NCBI GenBank assembly: GCA_016200125.1
Contig: JACQFK010000403.1
Coordinates: 1 to 26,540 of the forward strand
Length of the DNA stretch: 26,540 nucleotides
Source of the DNA: Planctomycetota bacterium
GTDB taxonomy: Bacteria > Planctomycetota > MHYJ01 > JACPRB01
Direction of reading: 5' to 3'
In this document: positions 1-9,867 of the stretch, in pieces
Layout: every line of letters starts with the position of its first letter
Position numbering within the stretch: the first letter of the stretch is position 1
Notes under the pieces: generated by a model
What the model was told of the DNA's origin: nothing
Databases searched by the model: none
The model's input: the letters and a program-made list of their open reading frames with translations, nothing else
Made by a program: the position numbers and the translations under genes

Positions 1-146
1 CGGCGCCTTCCTTCGCCGATTCCCGCCCGCCGGGAAAGGGACGTTCGGATCAGGACTTCCCTGATGGGCCCGCCGCCGTCATCCCCGGGCATCCCCTGTC
101 CTGAAAAACGTTCGACTTGACCCGGCGAATTCCCTAGGATCCGGGC
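1..146. other. non-coding left edge of the window
   Basis: I see no convincing gene here. The stretch ends in the leader of the alpha/beta hydrolase gene. A TTGACC at 117-122 and a TAGGAT at 135-140 look like promoter boxes, but they are only 12 bases apart, too close for a normal sigma-70 promoter. Confidence 0.5.
135..140 (+). promoter_or_regulatory. TAGGAT element just before the hydrolase gene
   Basis: The hexamer TAGGAT lies six bases before the ATG at 147. Read as a -10 box it would give a leaderless or nearly leaderless mRNA. Its internal AGGA could instead be a Shine-Dalgarno site at a normal distance, so the sequence alone does not decide. The same hexamer precedes gntR and dapA. 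Confidence 0.4.
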
Positions 147-1001
147 ATGAAATGCTTCTCCCCCTTCCTCGTCGCGCTCGCCTTCGCTCCGGTCCAGGAC
201 GTGAAGCGCGACATCCCCTACGGCGACCCGGCGATCGAACGCCAGGTGCTCGACATCCACGCCCCGAAAGACGCGAAGAACCTGCCCGTGGTCTTCTGGA
301 TCCACGGCGGCGGCTGGCAGGCGGGAGACAAGTCCCTCGTCCAGGAGAAGCCGAAGATGTTCGTGGAGCGCGGCTTCGTGTTCGTCTCGACCAACTACCG
401 CCTGCTCCCCAAGGTCGAGATGCTGACGATCTTCCAGGACGTCGCGAAGTCCATCGGCTGGGTCTACAAGCACATCGGCGAGCACGGCGGCGATCCGAGC
501 CGCATTTACGTCATGGGGCACTCCGCGGGCGCGCAGCTCGCCGCGCTCATGTGCATCGACGACCGCTACCTCAAGGCCGAAGGCGTCCCCTTCTCGGCGC
601 TCAAAGGCTGCGTCCCCGTCGACGGCGACACCTACGACGTGCCCGCGATCATCGAGACCGCCGAGACCCGCCGCCGCGTGCACGGCGAGCCGCAGGCGAA
701 GGTCGGACATCGCGAGAAGTTCGGCAACGACCCGGAGAAGCATCGCGACTACTCGGCCGTGACGCACGTGGCCAAGGGCAAGGGGATCCCGCCCTTCCTG
801 ATCCTCTACGTCGCCGACCATCCCGACACCACCGCCCAGGCGAAGCGGCTGGCGTCGGTCCTCAAGGCCTCCGACATCCCGGTCACCGCGTTCGGCGCCA
901 AGGACACGCAGCACTCGAAGCTCAACGACAACCTCGGCACCGCCGGCGATCCGGCGACCAAGGCGATCGACGATTTCCTGGCGGGCTTGCTGAAGAAATA
1001 G
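147..1001 (+). CDS. exported alpha/beta hydrolase (esterase/lipase type)
   Basis: A 284-residue serine hydrolase of the carboxylesterase/lipase-like alpha/beta fold, probably cleaving an ester; the substrate cannot be told. The oxyanion-hole motif HGGGW is at residues 53-57. The nucleophile elbow GHSAG is at 124-128, with Ser126. Asp224 (in VADHPD) and His256 (in TQHSK) are the likely rest of the triad. The first 16 residues are hydrophobic after one Lys and look like a short Sec signal peptide, so the enzyme may act outside the cytoplasm. The ATG at 147 is the only start that keeps this signal. The gene stands alone and converges on the DUF1501 gene with a nine-base gap and no visible terminator. 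The fold is certain; the chemistry beyond 'esterase-like' is inference. Confidence 0.88.
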   Translation: MKCFSPFLVALAFAPVQDVKRDIPYGDPAIERQVLDIHAPKDAKNLPVVFWIHGGGWQAGDKSLVQEKPKMFVERGFVFVSTNYRLLPKVEMLTIFQDVAKSIGWVYKHIGEHGGDPSRIYVMGHSAGAQLAALMCIDDRYLKAEGVPFSALKGCVPVDGDTYDVPAIIETAETRRRVHGEPQAKVGHREKFGNDPEKHRDYSAVTHVAKGKGIPPFLILYVADHPDTTAQAKRLASVLKASDIPVTAFGAKDTQHSKLNDNLGTAGDPATKAIDDFLAGLLKK

Positions 1002-1010
1002 GCCCGCCCG

Positions 1011-2438
1011 CTACGCGAGGATCGCGTCGATGCGGTGGCCGTGGACGTCGGTGAGACGCCGGTTGAGGCCGTTGTGGTACCAGGTCACCCGCGTGTGCTC
1101 CAGGCCCAGCAGGTGCAGCACCGTGGCGTAGAAATCCCACACCGTCGCGATCCGGTCCACCGAGCGGCGGCCGAACTCGTCCGTGGCCCCGTGGCTGACG
1201 CCGCCCTTCACGCCCGCGCCCATCATCCAGCAGGTGAAGCCGTCGGGATTGTGGTCGCGGCCCTGCGTGCCCGCCTGGTGCGTCGGCATGCGGCCGAACT
1301 CGGTGGTCCAGAGGACGAGCGTCTCGTCGAGGAGGCCGCGGCGCTTGAGGTCGCTGAGCAGGGCCGCGGTGGGCTGGTCGAAGACCGGGGCGTGGCGTTC
1401 GTAGTCGGCCTTCAGGGTCTTGTGGGCGTCCCAGTTGAGCAGCCCGTCGACCCCCGAGGCGCGCGAGGCGCAGTAGAGGTTCACGTAGCGCACGCCGCGC
1501 TCGAGGAGCCGGCGCGCGAGCAGGCAGTTGCGGGCGTAGGAGGCCTTGATCGGATTCGGATCGGCCGTGCCGTATTCCTTCTGGATGCTGTCCGGCTCGG
1601 ACCCGAGGTTCGTGACCTCGGGGGCCGACAGCTGCATCCGCGCGGCGAGCTCGTAGGAGGCCATGCGGGCCTGCAGCTCGCTGTCGCCCGGATGGGCCCG
1701 GGCATGGCGGGCGTTCTGACCCGCGAGGAATTCCCGAAGGGCGTCCTCCGACCCGGGCGCCGACTCCTCCGCCGGGCGCAAATTCCGGATCGGCTGATGC
1801 TCCGCCAGCACGATGCCCTGGTGCTCGGCGGGCAGGAAGCCGTTGCTCCAGTTCGCCTTCCCGTTGGGCGGCTCGCCGCGCAGATCCGGAATGGCGACGT
1901 AGCCGGGCAGGTTCTCGCTCTCCCGCCCCAGCGCATGGCTCACCCAGGATCCCGCCGCGGGAAAGCCTTCGGTAGCGTGGCCGGTGTTCATGAACACGCA
2001 GCCGGGACCGTGCGTGTTGGTCTTGGAGACCATCGAGTGGATGAAGGCGATGTCGTCCGCGTGGCGCGCCATGTGGGGCAACAGGCTGGAGATCCGCTTC
2101 CCGCTGCGGCCGGCCGGGACGAAGGGCCAGGGGCTCTTCATGAGCGCGCCGTTCTTCCCCTGGAAGGAGACCATGTTCTCCTCGCCCGGCAGGGGCTTGC
2201 CGTCCATGCGCTCCAGCTCGGGCTTGTGGTCCCAGAAGTCGACGTGGGAGACCGCGCCGGGGCAGAAGATCTGGAGCACCCGCTTCGCGCGCGCCGGGTA
2301 CTGCGGCGTGCCCCGCCCAGGAGTCCAGGCCGGCGGCTCCTGCGCGAGGAGGTCGCGGGCGAGGAGGCTCGCCAGTCCGACGCCGGCGAGCCCCGTGGCG
2401 AAGTCGCCGAAGAAGTCGCGCCGCGAAATAGCGTCCAT
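1011..2438 (-). CDS. DUF1501 family protein, Tat-exported
   Basis: A 475-residue member of the DUF1501 family, which is related to the alkaline phosphatase/sulfatase fold and greatly expanded in Planctomycetes; its biochemical role is not established. The N-terminus carries a twin-arginine type signal, SRRDFF at residues 5-10, followed by a small hydrophobic stretch ending near LLAQ (30-33), so export in the folded state is likely. Family-typical stretches are visible: the early [17 protein letters not shown], the HGPGCVF segment and the late TTEFGRMP...GRDHNPDG region. The gene starts seven bases after the stop of the cytochrome/DUF1553 gene, the usual order for this pair, and the two products are thought to work together. 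It is the last gene of the gntR operon. Confidence 0.92.
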   Translation of the reverse strand: MDAISRRDFFGDFATGLAGVGLASLLARDLLAQEPPAWTPGRGTPQYPARAKRVLQIFCPGAVSHVDFWDHKPELERMDGKPLPGEENMVSFQGKNGALMKSPWPFVPAGRSGKRISSLLPHMARHADDIAFIHSMVSKTNTHGPGCVFMNTGHATEGFPAAGSWVSHALGRESENLPGYVAIPDLRGEPPNGKANWSNGFLPAEHQGIVLAEHQPIRNLRPAEESAPGSEDALREFLAGQNARHARAHPGDSELQARMASYELAARMQLSAPEVTNLGSEPDSIQKEYGTADPNPIKASYARNCLLARRLLERGVRYVNLYCASRASGVDGLLNWDAHKTLKADYERHAPVFDQPTAALLSDLKRRGLLDETLVLWTTEFGRMPTHQAGTQGRDHNPDGFTCWMMGAGVKGGVSHGATDEFGRRSVDRIATVWDFYATVLHLLGLEHTRVTWYHNGLNRRLTDVHGHRIDAILA

Positions 2439-2445
2439 CCGGTCC

Positions 2446-5196
<2,751 letters not shown>

Positions 5197-5215
5197 CAAG
5201 GTTCTCCGGTCCTGA

Positions 5216-5914
5216 TCAGCCCGACGTGACGACGGCGGCCTTCCCGAACAGCTCCCGCTCCAGGACGAAGGCGGCCGACTCGAGGTGGCGCCCCATCGCC
5301 GCCGCGGCGCCGTCCGCGTCGCCCTTCGCGAGGGCCTCGACCACCGCGAGATGCTCGGCATTCTCCTCCATGCGGGAGAAGTTCGACCGCGCCGTCCGGC
5401 GCTGGTGATGAAGGTCGCGCAGGGTGCGGTAGAGGATCCGGTAGCGGCCGAGCTCGCTGGCCAGGCGCTCATTGCCGCAGCGGGCGGCGATGAGCTCGTG
5501 GAGCCGCGAGTCGAGCCGGCGGGTCTCCGCGGACCAGCGGGCGTCGCGCGGGGAGCGGATCTGGCGGGACAGGGCGGCCGCCAGTTCCTGGAGCTCGACG
5601 GGGGCGATCCGGCCGCAGGCGCAGCGGGCGGCCTCGGCTTCGAGGACGCGCCGCAGGTGGCAGATCTCCCGGAGCTGCCGGGGCCCGAAGGGCAGGATCA
5701 CGGCCCCCCGGCGCGGCAGGAGTTCCACGACGCCCGCGCCCGCCAGCTCGACCAGCGCCTCGCGCACCGGCGTGGCGCTGACGCCGAGCTTCCGGGCCAG
5801 GGGCCCGACCTTGAGCCGTTCGCCCGCCGGCCGGCGCCCGCCGAAGACGTCGGCCAGCAGCGAGGCCGCAACCCGCGCGCGCCGGGACCCGTGTTCGACC
5901 TCCGCCAGGGGCAT
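5216..5914 (-). CDS. GntR-family transcriptional regulator, FCD (FadR) type
   Basis: A 232-residue regulator. Residues about 10-72 form the GntR winged helix-turn-helix; the recognition helix region reads LGVSATPVREALVEL and the wing is around LLPRRGAVIL. Residues about 80-215 form an all-helical FCD effector domain. The usual metal-site pattern is present: Asp135 and His139 (LDSRLHE), His188 (ENAEHLA) and His210 (MGRHLE), so a carboxylate ligand bound through a metal is likely. The gene is first in an operon with the cytochrome/DUF1553 gene (19-base gap) and the DUF1501 gene, and is divergent from dapA. It probably controls its own operon and perhaps dapA through the palindrome at 5939-5962, which lies at the expected -35 position of gntR. 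The effector is unknown. Confidence 0.92.
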   Translation of the reverse strand: MPLAEVEHGSRRARVAASLLADVFGGRRPAGERLKVGPLARKLGVSATPVREALVELAGAGVVELLPRRGAVILPFGPRQLREICHLRRVLEAEAARCACGRIAPVELQELAAALSRQIRSPRDARWSAETRRLDSRLHELIAARCGNERLASELGRYRILYRTLRDLHHQRRTARSNFSRMEENAEHLAVVEALAKGDADGAAAAMGRHLESAAFVLERELFGKAAVVTSG

Positions 5915-5919
5915 CGGCT

Positions 5920-5925
5920 ATCCTA
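5920..5925 (-). promoter_or_regulatory. TAGGAT element just before gntR
   Basis: On the minus strand TAGGAT ends five bases before the ATG of gntR. It may be a -10 box of a leaderless transcript or, through its AGGA core, a ribosome binding site. No good -35 is seen at 16-18 bases; that position is taken by the palindrome at 5939-5962. Confidence 0.4.
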
Positions 5926-5938
5926 CGCCCCCAAGAAT

Positions 5939-5962
5939 ATATAGTTTGTCAGAAAACTATAT
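5939..5962. promoter_or_regulatory. perfect inverted repeat, candidate operator between gntR and dapA
   Basis: Two perfect nine-base arms (ATATAGTTT and AAACTATAT) flank a six-base centre (GTCAGA). The site is AT-rich in a very GC-rich region. It starts 25 bases before gntR, covers the expected -35 position of that gene, and lies 43 bases upstream of the dapA -35 box. A palindrome in this place is the usual arrangement for an autoregulated GntR protein. The arm core ATATAGTT is also the unit repeated twice at 6977-6992. Confidence 0.65.
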
Positions 5963-6005
5963 TTTTCAGGGCTGCCGGCTTCCCAGGGAAACCTGCCGCT
6001 TGGGC

Positions 6006-6034
6006 TTGACAGCGTCCCTCACCCTGCCTAGGAT
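6006..6034 (+). promoter_or_regulatory. dapA promoter, sigma-70 type
   Basis: A perfect -35 box TTGACA (6006-6011) and a -10 like box TAGGAT (6029-6034) are separated by exactly 17 bases. The dapA ATG is ten bases after the -10 box, so the 5' leader would be only a few bases long. Confidence 0.7.
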
Positions 6035-6044
6035 TTAAGCCCCT

Positions 6045-6914
6045 ATGAAGCTCCACGGCTCGTTCGTCGCCCTCGTCACGCCCTACTCGAAGGGCGAGGT
6101 CGACCTCAAGAAGGTGAAGGAGCTCGTCGACTTCCACGTGAAGAACGGGACGAGCGGGATCTGCCCCGTCGCCACGACCGGCGAGGGCCCCGTCCTCAGC
6201 CACGACGAGAAGGCGAACATCATCAAGACCGTCGTCGAGGCCGCGAAGGGCAAGGCCTTCGTCTTCCCGGGCACCGGCACCTACGACACGCGCGAGTCCA
6301 TCGAGCAGACCCGGATGGCCAAGGAGCTCGGCGCCGACGGCGCGCTCATGGTCACCCCCTACTACAACAAGCCCACCCAGGAGGGGCTCTACCGCCACTA
6401 CGAGGCGGTCGCCAAGGCCGTCCCGATCCCGATCATGCTCTACAACGTCCCCAGCCGGACCGGCGTCAGCATGGCCCCCGAGACGACGGCGCGCCTCTCG
6501 AAGATCAGGAACATCGTGGCCCTCAAGGACGCCTCGGGCAACGTCGAGCAGGTGACCCAGCTCCGGGCCCTCAGCGACATCCAGATCCTGTCGGGCGAGG
6601 ACTCGCTCACGTTCTCGATCCTCTGCCTCGGCGGCGTCGGCGTGGTCTCCGTGGCGGCGAACATCATCCCCAAGCAGGTCGCCGAGATGACGGCCGCGAC
6701 CGTGATGGGCGACGTCGAGAAGGGCCGCCAGATCCACGACCGCTACTTCGAGCTCTTCAAGAACCTCTTCATCGAGACGAACCCCATCCCCGTGAAGACC
6801 GCCCTCAAGAAGATGGGGATGTACAACGGCGAGATGCGCCTGCCGATGTGCGAGATGTCGGCCGCGAACGAAGAGAAGCTCGAGAAGACCCTCAAAGCCT
6901 GCAAAGTCATCTGA
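6045..6914 (+). CDS. dapA: 4-hydroxy-tetrahydrodipicolinate synthase
   Basis: A 289-residue TIM-barrel aldolase that condenses pyruvate with aspartate semialdehyde, the first committed step of lysine and diaminopimelate synthesis in the cytoplasm. The key residues fall at the same numbers as in the E. coli enzyme: Thr44 and Thr45 (in ATTGEG), Tyr106-Tyr107 (in TPYYNKPTQEG), Tyr133 (in YNVPSRTG), Arg138 for the substrate carboxylate, and the Schiff-base Lys161 (in LKDASGN). This full set argues for true DapA rather than N-acetylneuraminate lyase or a sugar-acid aldolase. It is a single-gene unit with its own promoter, divergent from gntR. A catabolic role under GntR control is possible but not indicated by the active site. 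Confidence 0.95.
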   Translation: MKLHGSFVALVTPYSKGEVDLKKVKELVDFHVKNGTSGICPVATTGEGPVLSHDEKANIIKTVVEAAKGKAFVFPGTGTYDTRESIEQTRMAKELGADGALMVTPYYNKPTQEGLYRHYEAVAKAVPIPIMLYNVPSRTGVSMAPETTARLSKIRNIVALKDASGNVEQVTQLRALSDIQILSGEDSLTFSILCLGGVGVVSVAANIIPKQVAEMTAATVMGDVEKGRQIHDRYFELFKNLFIETNPIPVKTALKKMGMYNGEMRLPMCEMSAANEEKLEKTLKACKVI

Positions 6915-6959
6915 ACCCTGCCTCCCCACCGCATTCTCGGCACTTTCCTCCCACCGGGC

Positions 6960-6988
6960 TTGAATCTGTATGGATAATATAGTTATAT
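6960..6988 (+). promoter_or_regulatory. promoter of the HTH-PIN operon, leaderless type
   Basis: TTGAAT (6960-6965) and TTATAT (6983-6988) are 17 bases apart. The ATG at 6995 is six bases after the -10 box, so transcription would begin at or next to the start codon. No Shine-Dalgarno site is present. The -10 box lies inside the ATATAGTT tandem repeat, so a protein bound there would block the promoter. Confidence 0.55.
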
Positions 6989-6992
6989 AGTT
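6977..6992 (+). repeat. two tandem copies of ATATAGTT, candidate operator
   Basis: The eight-base unit ATATAGTT is repeated twice without a gap, ending two bases before the ATG of the HTH gene. Excisionase-type HTH proteins are known to bind direct repeats, and antitoxins usually repress their own promoter, so this is a natural autoregulation site. The same word forms both arms of the palindrome at 5939-5962. Confidence 0.6.
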
Positions 6993-6994
6993 GT

Positions 6995-7603
6995 ATGAAG
7001 CTTATAGGGACTCATGAGGTTCTGGAGATCTTGGGAATCAAGCTCCCCACCCTCTACGCCTGGGTGCAGAGAGGAAAACTTCACCCTCAGAAGGTAGGCA
7101 AACTCCTCAAGTTCGATGAGGCCGAAGTGCGGGGAGTCATTCAACCCAGATCAGTATTCGCCTGGTTGATTACGGGTCCTGTGGAAACGGCCATCTCCAG
7201 CGCCCGGCGGCTGCTCGATACGGTGCCTCCGGACTACCGGCTCATTTACCTGGAACCGCCGGAACCTGGACGCGCCCATGTCCGGGTCCAGGCCTTCGAC
7301 GTCCAGACCGCGTCGTGGGTCGAGCCCTGGCTCACCCAGGGAAGCCCCACCCTCCGAGCGATGCAAGGAGCCGCGGAGGGACGCGGCTTTCTCTTCCTCA
7401 GGACGCCTGAACCCTGGCGTGTCCTGGAAATCCGCCCCGAGGAGATCGGAGATCGCTCGTACCTGACGCTGTTCATCGAGCGCATCCGGAAGCCCGGGAC
7501 GGGCGATCTTTCGGAGGCGTTGGAGCGCCTTGAAAAGGGATTCATCCAGGGCGAGGCCAGGCCGTGGTCGCGCGAAGAGCTCCACGATCGGGGTCGTCGT
7601 TGA
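6995..7603 (+). CDS. excisionase-type HTH protein with unknown C-terminal domain (probable antitoxin)
   Basis: A 202-residue protein. Residues 1-50 are a MerR/excisionase-like helix-turn-helix (HTH_17 type), recognised by EVLEILGIKLPTLYAWVQRG and the following KVGKLLKFDEAEV. Residues about 62-200 form a separate domain that I do not recognise; it contains YRLIYLEPPEPGRAHVRV, GRGFLFLRTPEPW and DRSYLTLFIERIR and is predicted mixed alpha/beta. The gene overlaps the PIN toxin gene by four bases (TTGA) and precedes it, the normal antitoxin-toxin order. The most likely role is DNA-binding antitoxin, with the C-terminal part touching the toxin; this is inference. The start of the gene uses more A/T-ending codons than its neighbours, which fits horizontal acquisition. 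Confidence 0.8.
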   Translation: MKLIGTHEVLEILGIKLPTLYAWVQRGKLHPQKVGKLLKFDEAEVRGVIQPRSVFAWLITGPVETAISSARRLLDTVPPDYRLIYLEPPEPGRAHVRVQAFDVQTASWVEPWLTQGSPTLRAMQGAAEGRGFLFLRTPEPWRVLEIRPEEIGDRSYLTLFIERIRKPGTGDLSEALERLEKGFIQGEARPWSREELHDRGRR

Positions 7604-8025
7604 AGCGCAGCGGTCAGGTCCTGGTGGACACGAATATCCTGATCCACGCGTACGAGAAACCGCGCACGCCGAAAAGCGACATCGCGCGCCGCCTGATTCG
7701 TGAACTCTGGAACGAACAGCGGGGCGTGGTGACCCTTCAGAATCTGTGCGAATTCTCCTCCGTCTGCCTGACGAAGCTGCGGCCGCCCCTGCCCCTTGAC
7801 GACATCCTGACCCTTCTGGGGGATTTCCGGCGCGCTTTCAAGATCCTCGCTCCCGGCGAGTCCACGCTGGAAACGGCGCTCCTGGGGGTCAAGACCCACG
7901 GACTGTCCTTCTGGGACGCGATGATCTGGGCCGCGGCCAAGAACGGGGGGGTTGAAGAGATCCTCACCGAGGATTTCCAGAGCGGGCGCGAAGTGGAAGG
8001 CGTGCTGTTCACAAACCCGTACTAA
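7600..8025 (+). CDS. PIN-domain ribonuclease (probable VapC-like toxin)
   Basis: A 141-residue PIN-domain protein. The four acidic residues that bind Mg2+ are all present: Asp10 (VDTNIL), Glu51 (LCEFSSV), Asp106 (FWDAMIWAAA) and Asp125 (TEDFQ), so it should be an active endoribonuclease cutting RNA. Its length is normal for a VapC-type toxin. I chose the TTG at 7600, which overlaps the TGA of the HTH gene as TTGA, with a GGGG at 7590-7593 upstream; a GTG at 7564 would add 12 residues but overlap more deeply. Translational coupling to the antitoxin is likely. The gene ends in a four-base overlap with the convergent NTF2-like gene. Confidence 0.88.
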   Translation: MKRSGQVLVDTNILIHAYEKPRTPKSDIARRLIRELWNEQRGVVTLQNLCEFSSVCLTKLRPPLPLDDILTLLGDFRRAFKILAPGESTLETALLGVKTHGLSFWDAMIWAAAKNGGVEEILTEDFQSGREVEGVLFTNPY

Positions 8026-8441
8026 CGCCCCGCCTCCTCCGCGCTCGTCACCTTCCAGACGCCGCCTTCCTTCTTCAGCTTCAGCCGGAGGCCGAACTCC
8101 TGCCGGAGCTGGAGCGCCCCGATGATGACCCGCACGCTCGCGTCCGCGTCGTCGCCCGAAACCTGGATGTTCGGCGGGTCCATCCTCGCCGGCGTGATCC
8201 GCTGCGACACCGCCTGCCGGATCCGCTTTACGATGCCGTCGTAGGTCTGGTCGCCGTTGCGGTAGTTGGGAGACAGCAGCGCGATCACCCCCTCCGCATT
8301 CCCCTCCTCCGCCGCCTTCAGGCCCCCTTCCAGCAGCTTCTGGATGACCTTCTCCTCGCTGCTGGAGAACAGGAACACGGCCGCCGCGGCGATCACGATG
8401 AAGCCCCCGACGCCCAGGAGGACCTTGACGTTGAAGTTCAT
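8022..8441 (-). CDS. small membrane-anchored protein, NTF2/SnoaL-like
   Basis: A 139-residue protein of unknown function. Residues about 7-25 are a hydrophobic anchor with a Lys before it, so the rest probably faces the periplasm. Residues about 30-135 look like an NTF2-like fold: early helices with LKAAEEGNAEGVIALLSPNY, then alternating strands ending in LKKEGGVWKVTSAE, where the GVWKV strand is common in such domains. This assignment comes from pattern only. It is the last gene of the PKD-nifS-cutA operon, overlapping cutA by four bases (ATGA), and converges on the PIN gene with a four-base overlap at the stop codons. Confidence 0.65.
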   Translation of the reverse strand: MNFNVKVLLGVGGFIVIAAAAVFLFSSSEEKVIQKLLEGGLKAAEEGNAEGVIALLSPNYRNGDQTYDGIVKRIRQAVSQRITPARMDPPNIQVSGDDADASVRVIIGALQLRQEFGLRLKLKKEGGVWKVTSAEEAGR

Positions 8442-8752
8442 CGCGTCGACTCCCGGATCCAGCGGAGATAGTCCGGATGGCCGGAGGCGATCGGGAGCGT
8501 CAGCACCTCCGGAACGGAATAGGAATGCAGCTCCTTCACGCGGGCGGCGAGCTTCTTCGAGAGCGCGGCGCGCGACTTGACGAGGAGCAGCACCTCGCGG
8601 CCTTCCTCGATCCTCCCCTCCCAGCGGTAGATCGACGCGACGCCGGGGACGACGTTCACGCAGGCGGCCAGCTTTTCCCGGACCAGCGTCCGGGCGATGC
8701 GACCCGCCTGCCGCCGGTCCTTGCAGGTCACGAAGCTGATCGTCTCGCTCAA
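8438..8752 (-). CDS. cutA: divalent-ion tolerance protein CutA
   Basis: A 104-residue CutA1-family protein, normally a very stable trimer with a PII-like ferredoxin fold. It is linked to copper and other divalent metal tolerance, though the molecular role is still debated. Family motifs are clear: FVTCKDRRQAGRIARTLV (7-24), the conserved ACVNVVPGVASIYRWEG (30-46), and LHSYSVPEVLTLPI (75-88). I chose the TTG at 8752, which overlaps the TGA of the cysteine desulfurase gene as TTGA and gives the normal family length; an upstream start would add 38 unrelated residues. Being next to a cysteine desulfurase suggests a link to metal or sulfur handling, but that is only context. Confidence 0.93.
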   Translation of the reverse strand: MSETISFVTCKDRRQAGRIARTLVREKLAACVNVVPGVASIYRWEGRIEEGREVLLLVKSRAALSKKLAARVKELHSYSVPEVLTLPIASGHPDYLRWIRESTR

Positions 8753-9867
8753 CGCGCCACCGGCGAGATCTTCCGCAGCCGATCGATCACCCCCGGCACG
8801 ATCGACAGCGTCCCGTCGATCTCCTCGTCGGTCGTCAGCGCCGACAGGCTGAAGCGGACGGAGCACTTGGCGATGTCGGCGGGGATTCCCATCGCCGCCA
8901 GGACCGGCGAAGGCTTCGTGGCCATCGACGCGCAGGCCGAGCCCGTCGAGATGCAGACGCCGGCGGCGTCGAGCGCGAGAATCGCCGCCTCGCCGTCCAC
9001 CCCCTCGAACGCGACGTTGAGGATGTGCGGCGCCCGTCGCTCCGCGGGACCCGCGACCCGGACGCCGCCCAGCCGCTCGAAGCCCGCGCGCAGCCGGGTG
9101 CGAAGCTCCTCCATGCGGCCGGGAGACGCGAGCTTCATCGCGGCCGCCAGACCCGCCGCGCCCGCCACGTTCTCCGTGCCCGCGCGCCGCTCGAACTCCT
9201 GGCCGCCGCCGACCAACTGCGGCGACAGCGGCGTCCCCTTGCGGATCCAGAGGCCGCCCGTGCCCTTGGGCCCGTGCATCTTGTGCGCGGAGAACGTCAG
9301 CAGGTCGACGTCCTGCAGCGCCAGCGGGACCTTGCCGACCGCCTGCGCCGCGTCCGTGTGGAGCAGGACGCCCGGAGCCGCCTTCCGGATCGCGGCGATC
9401 GGCTGCAGCGAACCGACCTCGTTGTTCACCGTCATCACGGAGATCAGCGCGGTGCGGGGCGTCAGCGCCGCCGCGATTTTCGCGGGATCGACGAGGCCCT
9501 CGGCGTCGACCGGGACGCGCGTCACCCGCCAGCCCTGCCGCTCGAGGCGGGCGAAGGCCTCGAGCACGCTGGGATGCTCGATGGCCGTCGTCACCAGATG
9601 GTCGGCGCGGCCGCGGAGGGCCTCGGCGGTCCCGGCGATCGCGAGGGCGTTCGACTCGGTCGCGCCCGACGTGAAGACGATCTCCTTGGGATCCGCGCGC
9701 AGGCAGGCCGCGACGGCCTCCCGGGCGTCCTCGAGCGCGCGGCGCGCCCGGCGGCCCGCCGCGTGAAGGCTCGAGGCGTTCCCGTAGTCGCGGTCGAGGA
9801 AGGGTTCCATCGCCGCGCGCACCTCGGGCCGGATCCGCGTCGTGGCGGCGTTGTCCAGGTAGATCAT
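8749..9867 (-). CDS. nifS: cysteine desulfurase, NifS/IscS type
   Basis: A 372-residue pyridoxal-phosphate enzyme that takes sulfur from cysteine, giving alanine and an enzyme persulfide for Fe-S clusters, thiolated tRNA or molybdopterin. It starts with the typical MIYLDNAATT. Visible active-site residues are His98 (IEHPS), Asp172 and Gln175 (TDAAQ), the PLP lysine Lys196 (FSAHKMHGPKG) and the persulfide Cys312 in STGSACAS, which places it in the group I IscS/NifS class. The ATG at 9867 overlaps the stop of the PKD gene (ATGA), and its own stop overlaps cutA (TTGA). No IscU or other Fe-S scaffold gene is in the window, so the acceptor of the sulfur is open. The moaD/moaE genes elsewhere in the window need a sulfur donor, but linking them is speculation. 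Confidence 0.95.
   Translation of the reverse strand: MIYLDNAATTRIRPEVRAAMEPFLDRDYGNASSLHAAGRRARRALEDAREAVAACLRADPKEIVFTSGATESNALAIAGTAEALRGRADHLVTTAIEHPSVLEAFARLERQGWRVTRVPVDAEGLVDPAKIAAALTPRTALISVMTVNNEVGSLQPIAAIRKAAPGVLLHTDAAQAVGKVPLALQDVDLLTFSAHKMHGPKGTGGLWIRKGTPLSPQLVGGGQEFERRAGTENVAGAAGLAAAMKLASPGRMEELRTRLRAGFERLGGVRVAGPAERRAPHILNVAFEGVDGEAAILALDAAGVCISTGSACASMATKPSPVLAAMGIPADIAKCSVRFSLSALTTDEEIDGTLSIVPGVIDRLRKISPVAR

Noticed and set aside
117..140. TTGACC and TAGGAT as a full promoter for the first gene
   Set aside because: The spacing is 12 bases, too short for sigma-70; only the -10-like element was kept.
5197..5472. An upstream extension of the cytochrome/DUF1553 gene
   Set aside because: It overlaps gntR, is Arg/Ser-rich, and would put the signal peptide inside the protein.
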